NCBI GenBank assembly: GCA_947449495.1
Contig: CANFSB010000009.1
Span: forward strand, 1-57,726
Reading direction: 5' to 3'
Origin: Pseudomonadota bacterium
Lineage (GTDB): Bacteria > Pseudomonadota > Gammaproteobacteria > Steroidobacterales > Steroidobacteraceae
DNA length: 57,726 nucleotides
The translations under genes were made by a program, and so were the position numbers. This document shows positions 52,238 to 57,726 of the stretch, piece after piece. Position 1 is the stretch's first letter; each line of letters opens with the position of its first letter. The notes under the pieces were generated by a model. That model saw nothing but the letters and a program-made list of their open reading frames with translations, did not search any database and had not been told where the DNA came from.

Positions 52238-55120
52238 TCAGCGGCGGTACCGCAGGCCCAAAGTGAAGTAACGACCCACCTTGTCGTAGTCGGGGGCCAA
52301 GGGCGCCTGGCTGGGGGATACGCTGGCCGAAGTAACTAACGGCGGCGCTTTGTCGAACAGGTTGTTGATGCTGAGGAAACCCTGTAACGAACCCTTGCCC
52401 ATGAGTTCCCCAAATGCGTACTGCACCGAGGCATTGGCATAAATCACACTGGGCACGCTGTTGTCATAGATGTCGGTCGCACTGTAGGTGTTGTCGACTT
52501 TGGCACTGTCGAAATAGCGACCCTGCAGATAGCCAGAGAAGCGGCCATTGACGTAATTGGCCGTTGCCGTCAAACGCCAGCGCGAATTACCAATCTCACC
52601 AGCGCGATCCACCGTCACAATGCCGTTATTGGTGTCAAGCTTGTCCAGATACGTGCCCAACAAGCGCAACTGCATATCACCACCGAGGCCATCCGACAGG
52701 CTGGCCAACGCAAACTTATAGCCCAGTTCCACGTCAGTGCCGTTGGTCTTGGTAAATGCCAAGTTGAGCGTCTTATTAAAGACGTTACTGATGACACCGG
52801 CTGCATCGCGTGAGATCAGTGCACAAGCATCAGAGACCACTGCTGTAAACGGTGCCTTGCCATAGCAGGCACTAACGATGTTCTGACCGCCGAACGAACC
52901 GATGGCGTTCTTAAGGTCGATGCGATACCAATCCGCAGACAGATGAAAGCCCGTACCAGCGGGTTGCCAAGTGATGCCGACGGTTTGGGTATCAGCCTGC
53001 TCTGGCTTGAGATCCGCATTGCCCACCGTGGTGGTAGGCACCGACGAAGTCGGACTGCCGGTGCGGCCATAATCGACAATAGCACCGACAATCGAAACGC
53101 CAGGCGTAAACAACTCGACCAGGTTAGCCGCGCGGATGTCGCGCGAGCGCGTACCGCGCAACAACACCCCTTCAAACGGAGCCCAAGTTAGACCTGCCTT
53201 CCAACTGGTGACACTACCGCTAGTGCTGTAGTCGGTAGCACGCACCGCCGCGTTGAAATCCAGTGCCTGGAACAACGCATGGTCCTTGGCCAGCGGCACA
53301 ATCGTCTCTGCGAAATATTCCTTCACATCGTACTGACCATTGAGCGGCTTGCGGTTGGCGAACTGCCAACCACCGGTTTGAAATGCCGGCGTCGATGTTT
53401 GTGCTGTCGCATCAGAGACCTGATCGACGCTCTCCTTGCGGTATTCAATACCACCGGCCAACGACACCGGGCCGGCCCAAATTGCAAACGGCTCGCCTTG
53501 AATCGTTGCACCGCCAGTGTCCTGGCGAATAGTCGCAGTAGCCTGACTCATGCCCATCACATAGGCTGCGACCTGTGACGTGAACGACCCAGGTCCAAAT
53601 GGATTGGCCGCAACACAACCCGTATCGGCGCCGCGACCCTGATAGGTGGTCGCCGTCACAAGGGCAATATCGGCAGCAGCCGTACTGTTGATGCGGCAGA
53701 TAGGCGTACCGCCCGGGCCCATCACACTATCAACAGCTGCACGCAGATTGGCCTGCTTAATGTTATTGGGCACTCGATCGTAGTAATCGGTGCTGCCGCT
53801 GGTGACCCAAGCCTTCCACTTCCAGCCGCTCACTTCGCCGTCTAAGCCAGCCGAACCACGCTTGACAGTGGCTTGCGACTCGCCAATCGAGTAAAGACCG
53901 AACTCGGGGTTGGCACGACCGAGGCCGAAGGTGGTCAGCGCATTGGCGGTCATCAGCGACACAATGGAGGCCGGCAAGAACGGATTGTCCTTGCGGATGG
54001 TAAACACCGGATCGCCGTTGGGCGTATACGACGGCTGGGTGTTTACGGTCGAGGAAGAATTGGCATACGCGAGCTCTGCGAAGCCACGAACATTGTCCGT
54101 GAAATCGAAGGTGGTGCGCCCGAACACACTCTGACGGTCCACCGGCGCAGTCAAATTGTTGAGCGGTGACAACACCGCACCACTGCCCCCGACCATCGTG
54201 TTGTTGCTCAAATAGGTGCCATAGGTAAATGGCTGCACCGCTCCACCGGGCCCGAACTGAATGCCACGCAGTGCCGCCGTAGCACCGGTGGTGGGTAACG
54301 GTGCACCAGTGGATGCCACGATGACACCACCGTTGGTAACACCCGAGGCCGTCACACCAGGCACCGTGATACGCGTATAGGTGACGCCATCAATGGCGCC
54401 GCTGACCCAGCCGTACTGATTACGACCCCAACTGCGCGCACCGGCCGTCACCGGATCGGTTAGCTTGCTGCCTTCTGCAGCGAGCATGAACTGGCCACGA
54501 CCGCCGGCATAACCACTGCCCCACGCCAACGAGAATGAAGACTCACGTTGATCATTGTGAGCCGATTGGCCGTACTGCACGTTGGCCTCAAGCCCATCAA
54601 GCTTTTTCTTAAGCAGGAAGTTGGTAACGCCAGCAACTGCGTCGGAACCCCAGGCGGCCGATGCACCACCGGTAACCACTTCAACGCGCTCAACGAGTGC
54701 CGTTGGAATGGTGTTGAGATCCACCAAACCTGTCGTCGTACTGGCTACGACACGACGCCCATCAACCAGCACCAACGTGCGCGTGGCGGTCTGCGTCGGC
54801 GAACCCGGATTGAGATTGCGCAAGTTAGCGTAGCTACCACCAGCTGAGGCCGAGAACGGCACTGCAGTGGCAGTAGGACGCATAGCAGGCAACTCAAACA
54901 ACACTTGACTGATACGTACCGCAGCGCGGTTTTCAATTTCATCTGCACCCAGGTATGTCGTGGGTGTGGGCGCTTCAAAGCCTGTGCGCTGGATGCGCGA
55001 GGCAGTGACTGCAACTTCGTCTAGTGCATCGGCAGTTTGAGCCTGTGCAACAGCAGTGGCGAGCGCGGCAGCAACTGCCAACGCAATGCTGCGGTTAAGT
55101 GCGGTGTTGCGGGTTGTCAT
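52238..55120 (-). CDS. TonB-dependent outer-membrane receptor (large)
   Basis: A 960-residue outer-membrane receptor. A signal peptide (IALAVAAALATAVAQAQ) precedes the TonB box region DEVAVTASRIQRTGFEAPTPT and the plug with NLRNLNPGSPTQTATRTLVLVDGRRVV, DLNTIPTALVERVEVVTGGASAAWGSDAVAGVTNFLL. The barrel ends in YFTLGLRYRR. The RTLVLVDGRR and TGGASAAWGSDA plug type is frequent in receptors with unknown, often hydrophobic or aromatic, ligands in Steroidobacter- and sphingomonad-like bacteria. CGGAGA precedes ATG 55120. It is divergent from an exported-family gene, forming a second module. Confidence 0.95.
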   Translation of the reverse strand: MTTRNTALNRSIALAVAAALATAVAQAQTADALDEVAVTASRIQRTGFEAPTPTTYLGADEIENRAAVRISQVLFELPAMRPTATAVPFSASAGGSYANLRNLNPGSPTQTATRTLVLVDGRRVVASTTTGLVDLNTIPTALVERVEVVTGGASAAWGSDAVAGVTNFLLKKKLDGLEANVQYGQSAHNDQRESSFSLAWGSGYAGGRGQFMLAAEGSKLTDPVTAGARSWGRNQYGWVSGAIDGVTYTRITVPGVTASGVTNGGVIVASTGAPLPTTGATAALRGIQFGPGGAVQPFTYGTYLSNNTMVGGSGAVLSPLNNLTAPVDRQSVFGRTTFDFTDNVRGFAELAYANSSSTVNTQPSYTPNGDPVFTIRKDNPFLPASIVSLMTANALTTFGLGRANPEFGLYSIGESQATVKRGSAGLDGEVSGWKWKAWVTSGSTDYYDRVPNNIKQANLRAAVDSVMGPGGTPICRINSTAAADIALVTATTYQGRGADTGCVAANPFGPGSFTSQVAAYVMGMSQATATIRQDTGGATIQGEPFAIWAGPVSLAGGIEYRKESVDQVSDATAQTSTPAFQTGGWQFANRKPLNGQYDVKEYFAETIVPLAKDHALFQALDFNAAVRATDYSTSGSVTSWKAGLTWAPFEGVLLRGTRSRDIRAANLVELFTPGVSIVGAIVDYGRTGSPTSSVPTTTVGNADLKPEQADTQTVGITWQPAGTGFHLSADWYRIDLKNAIGSFGGQNIVSACYGKAPFTAVVSDACALISRDAAGVISNVFNKTLNLAFTKTNGTDVELGYKFALASLSDGLGGDMQLRLLGTYLDKLDTNNGIVTVDRAGEIGNSRWRLTATANYVNGRFSGYLQGRYFDSAKVDNTYSATDIYDNSVPSVIYANASVQYAFGELMGKGSLQGFLSINNLFDKAPPLVTSASVSPSQAPLAPDYDKVGRYFTLGLRYRR

Positions 55121-55364
55121 TTTTATAGTCTCCGTTACTTGCCATTGCTCTGAGAGGCCACACCGACGGCAGCGTAGAATTCGGTCGACTTACCGATACG
55201 CCGCGACTTGTAGCCATAGTGGGCCAAGGATAACGACCCACTTCCGACGCACAAGCAGAATGGTTCCGCCAGCCGAAATGAGCTTAGAAAAGCGCATCAC
55301 TCTCAGGAGCAGCAAAATTGCCTGCTCTATAGTCACTTCACACCGTCAACTTGGAGGGGACTCT

Positions 55365-56222
55365 ATGCTTGCTCTGAACTTCGGCGCATTGCGCTACAAA
55401 GCCGCGCTGCTGACTGTGGGCCTGCTTGCCCTCACCGTGCTGAACTGCACTGACGCAGTTGCACAGGTCCGAAAGGTAGAGCCTGCAGTTAAGCTCTCTG
55501 CAGCGCCCGCCAAAGGCAACTGGAGCATGCTGGCCGCTGGCAACCTCAACGCCAAACGCCCCAAAGCCACAGTGAACTTCATGGGCACATGGCTCATACA
55601 GCGCACAGCAACCAACGGCCCGCCGCCGGATTGGGAGTTCTTTCCGCTGCCAAAATTCACTGCAGCCGCGCAGACGATTTACAACGAAAAGCTACAAGCT
55701 GATAAAGACGGCAAAGCCTATAAAGATGATGCCGGTAGCTGCTACCCGCCAGGCATGCCGCGATTTCTGACGCGTGTCTGGCCCATTCAGGTCATACAAC
55801 TGCCCACTGCCATCGTGATGATTCAGGGCTTTGAGAACCAAGTCCGCTGGATCTATCTCGACGGTCGTAAGCACCCGGATCCCGACTTCACGCTGCCATC
55901 CTTCAATGGCGACTCTATTGGCCACTTTGAGGGCAAGTCCTTGGTGGTTGAAACGCGCAACTTTGAGCCAAACCATCACTGGATACAGGCAGGCGTTCCG
56001 GTCGGTGAACAGCTCAAGATAATGGAGCGCTGGACCTTGGAAAGTGATGGCAGCGTGTTGGCCATTGAGTTGACAATGACCGATCCGCAATATTGGGAAG
56101 GCAACTGGGTGAACACCAAGCGCTACAACTTGCGCGATGACCGCGACATCTTCGAGGTGCATTGCATCGCCGCAGAGATGGCTAAGCTGCCCAGCGCACA
56201 ACCCTCGCAGCTAGTGAAGTAG
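55365..56222 (+). CDS. Exported WEG/PHSD-family protein (copy E)
   Basis: A 285-residue exported protein, more divergent than copies A-D. Start ATG 55365 sits behind GGAGGGGA; the longer frame upstream is not used. Signal: LLTVGLLALTVLNCTDAVAQ. Family segments are MGTWLIQRTATNGPPPDW, PKFTAAAQTIYNEKLQ, SCYPPGMPRFLTRVWPIQVIQ, VRWIYLDGRKHPDPDF, SIGHFEGKSLVVETRNF, VGEQLKIMERWTL and LTMTDPQYWEGNW. It keeps the overall order but has lost the PHSD core. It is followed eight bases later by the flavin amine oxidase gene, suggesting cotranscription. Confidence 0.78.
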   Translation: MLALNFGALRYKAALLTVGLLALTVLNCTDAVAQVRKVEPAVKLSAAPAKGNWSMLAAGNLNAKRPKATVNFMGTWLIQRTATNGPPPDWEFFPLPKFTAAAQTIYNEKLQADKDGKAYKDDAGSCYPPGMPRFLTRVWPIQVIQLPTAIVMIQGFENQVRWIYLDGRKHPDPDFTLPSFNGDSIGHFEGKSLVVETRNFEPNHHWIQAGVPVGEQLKIMERWTLESDGSVLAIELTMTDPQYWEGNWVNTKRYNLRDDRDIFEVHCIAAEMAKLPSAQPSQLVK

Positions 56223-56230
56223 CCCGGCCC

Positions 56231-57726
56231 ATGCTTACACGCCGACGGCTACTGGAGCTGGCTGCTGCTGCCGGAGGCAGCGCGGCACTGGTGCAACTGG
56301 CCGGCGCAATGCAGGCACTACCAGACAGTGCGTCAGCCCCTGCGCTGCGCCTAGGAGCACCGCGGGGCCCGCGCAAAGTCATGGTGCTGGGAGCCGGTAT
56401 TGCAGGGCTGGTGTGCGCCTATGAGTTGCAGCGCGCGGGCTATCAGGTGCGCCTGCTTGAAGCATCACAGCGCATTGGCGGGCGCGTACTGACACTGCGT
56501 CATGGGGACGTCGTGGACGAGATTGGCAACCGCCAAGTCTGTCGTTTCGATAAGGACCCCAACCTGTATTTCAACGCGGGTGCCTCGCGCATTCCAGTCT
56601 CGCATCGACGCCTGCTCGACTACTGTCGTCAATTCGGTGTAGCGCTGGAAACGCACGTCAACTACAACCCTTCGGCATGGGCGCAATACAACGCTGCGCA
56701 GGGCAGCCTGCGTTTGCGCCAACGCGAATACAACGCCGATGCGCGCGGTTTTATGACCGAACTGCTGTCGCGCTCCTTACCCCAAGCCACACTCGATACG
56801 CCACTTGATGCCGCCGACAGAAGTCGGCTGGCCGACTTCATCACTCAATTTGGTGATCTGGGAAGCGATGGCCGTTATCGCGGCTCCCCAGCACGCGCGG
56901 GCTACGCCAGCGGCGGCTTGTTTGACGCCGGTGTCGCCAAACCCGTCACATCCGCAAGCGCCTTGCTGCGCTCGGGACACTGGCAGACCAACATGCACTT
57001 CGGCGAAGGCGAGGCACAATCCTCCGTCTTGCAGCCCGTGGGCGGCATGGACCGGATCCCCTTGGCATTCGCCCACCAACTCAAGGGCCGAATAGACTTG
57101 GGAGCCCAGGTGGTTTCCATTCACTGCAACGAACGCACGGTAGATGTGCGGTGGACGCAGAACGGAAAAACCCACCAAGAGCGCGTCGACTACTGCCTGA
57201 ACAGCATTCCGGCACATTTGCTGGCGGGTCTGGACACCAATCTTCCCCAACCACTGGTAGCGCGACTGGCAACACGCCCGCGAGGCAAGCTCGCCAAAAT
57301 TGCCTTTCAGATGCGCGAGCGCTTCTGGGAACAGGAGGGCATCTATGGCGGTATCAGCTGGACCGATCAGGATATCGGTCAGATCCAATATCCATCGCAC
57401 GGCTTTCACAGCCGCAAGGGCATCGTGGTCGGTGGCTATTACCTGCAACAAGACGCTGCAGACCGCTTTCACTTGATGTCAGCAGCAGAGCGGATCAGTG
57501 CTGCTACAACGCAAGGCACTGCCGTGCACCCGGACTATGCAAGCCACATAGAAAACGGTGTCAGCGTGGCGTGGTATCGCATGAACCATCAACTCGGCTG
57601 CACTGCGCGCGATGTGGACCACGATACCTTGGCTGTATTGCGTGAGCCCGTGGGCCGGCACTACCTCATCGGCGATCAGATTACTGCCCATCCAGGCTGG
57701 CAGGAATCTGCCGTGCTGGCTGCCCA
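56231..57726 (+). CDS. Flavin monoamine oxidase-family protein, Tat-exported (cut by window edge)
   Basis: A partial flavoenzyme of about 498 visible codons, open to the right edge. ATG 56231 begins LTRRRLLELAAAAGGSAALVQLAG, a twin-arginine signal for export after folding with FAD. The dinucleotide motif KVMVLGAGIAGLVCAYELQRAG, LLEASQRIGGRV and FNAGASRIP place it in the amine oxidase / L-amino-acid oxidase superfamily. Further FAD contacts appear in VGGMDRIPLAFA, and the last visible YLIGDQITAHPGWQESAVLAA is the C-terminal FAD segment, so only a few tens of residues are missing. Likely cotranscribed with copy E; the amine substrate is unknown. Confidence 0.92.
   Translation, partial: MLTRRRLLELAAAAGGSAALVQLAGAMQALPDSASAPALRLGAPRGPRKVMVLGAGIAGLVCAYELQRAGYQVRLLEASQRIGGRVLTLRHGDVVDEIGNRQVCRFDKDPNLYFNAGASRIPVSHRRLLDYCRQFGVALETHVNYNPSAWAQYNAAQGSLRLRQREYNADARGFMTELLSRSLPQATLDTPLDAADRSRLADFITQFGDLGSDGRYRGSPARAGYASGGLFDAGVAKPVTSASALLRSGHWQTNMHFGEGEAQSSVLQPVGGMDRIPLAFAHQLKGRIDLGAQVVSIHCNERTVDVRWTQNGKTHQERVDYCLNSIPAHLLAGLDTNLPQPLVARLATRPRGKLAKIAFQMRERFWEQEGIYGGISWTDQDIGQIQYPSHGFHSRKGIVVGGYYLQQDAADRFHLMSAAERISAATTQGTAVHPDYASHIENGVSVAWYRMNHQLGCTARDVDHDTLAVLREPVGRHYLIGDQITAHPGWQESAVLAA

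Noticed and set aside
56777-57472. 231-codon minus-strand open frame
   Set aside because: It is antisense to the flavin amine oxidase, which has clear FAD motifs; the minus frame shows no recognisable sequence.

Overview
The window reads as a proteobacterial chromosome segment, most likely gammaproteobacterial. The left end holds murJ, rpsT, obgE, rpmA and rplU in the order familiar from that class, and ispB with tRNA-Pro(CGG) lies further right. The many TonB-dependent receptors, DUF6152 proteins and small secreted proteins suggest a Steroidobacter/Nevskia-like heterotroph. That placement is an inference from gene content, not a phylogeny. The DNA is GC-rich, genes are densely packed, and many start and stop codons overlap (ATGA or GTGA). 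I see no transposase, integrase, phage gene or CRISPR array.

Layout. (1) 1-2.8 kb: core genes murJ (cut by the edge), rpsT, obgE, rpmA and rplU, with a near-consensus rplU promoter. (2) 2.8-9 kb: a secreted beta-propeller protein divergent from an octahaem cytochrome lipoprotein with TPR repeats, then a FAH-family hydrolase, a PuuE-like deacetylase-fold protein and a DctA-type symporter. (3) 9-21 kb: a TonB-dependent receptor, an MFS transporter, a DoxX-like protein, lpdA, a formylglycine-type sulfatase, two DUF6152 proteins and four copies of a small exported protein family recognisable by WEG-LV-E/D-S/T and PHSD-L-ER motifs. (4) 20.8-23 kb: a BaeSR-like two-component system. (5) 23-35.5 kb: a catabolic block with an OFA-type MFS carrier, a GntR/FCD regulator, a Gfo/Idh/MocA dehydrogenase, an EboE-like TIM-barrel protein, two 3-hydroxyisobutyrate-dehydrogenase-family enzymes, a cupin, a COG0523 metallochaperone, an M24 hydrolase with an altered metal site, and the E1alpha, E1beta and E2 subunits of a 2-oxoacid/acetoin dehydrogenase. 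(6) 35.6-43.6 kb: ispB, an anti-sigma-like membrane protein, tRNA-Pro, a DUF4173 membrane protein, NfeD and SPFH proteins, and an ABC transporter (FtsX-like permease, ATPase) with a DUF3299 protein. (7) 43.8-51.8 kb: exported M20 and M1 peptidases, a DUF6702 protein, nitronate monooxygenase, an enoyl-CoA hydratase/isomerase and membrane or secreted proteins. (8) 51.8 kb to the end: a second DUF6152 / TonB-receptor / exported-family module followed by a Tat-type flavin amine oxidase cut by the right edge.

How the parts may work together. rplU and ispB are normally adjacent and divergent in gammaproteobacteria. Here they keep that orientation but stand about 33 kb apart, so blocks 2-5 look like one large accessory insertion. 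Within it, the receptors, exported proteins and sulfatase suggest uptake and periplasmic processing of an unidentified, possibly sulfated, compound. The GntR-controlled block suggests oxidation of a small hydroxy or sugar-like acid, finishing at an acyl-CoA-producing 2-oxoacid dehydrogenase whose E3 may be the lpdA at 13.8 kb. An AT-rich motif before three of these transcription units could be the GntR operator. The most novel-looking element is the repeated module of TonB receptor, DUF6152 and the small exported family, found at two loci in the window.
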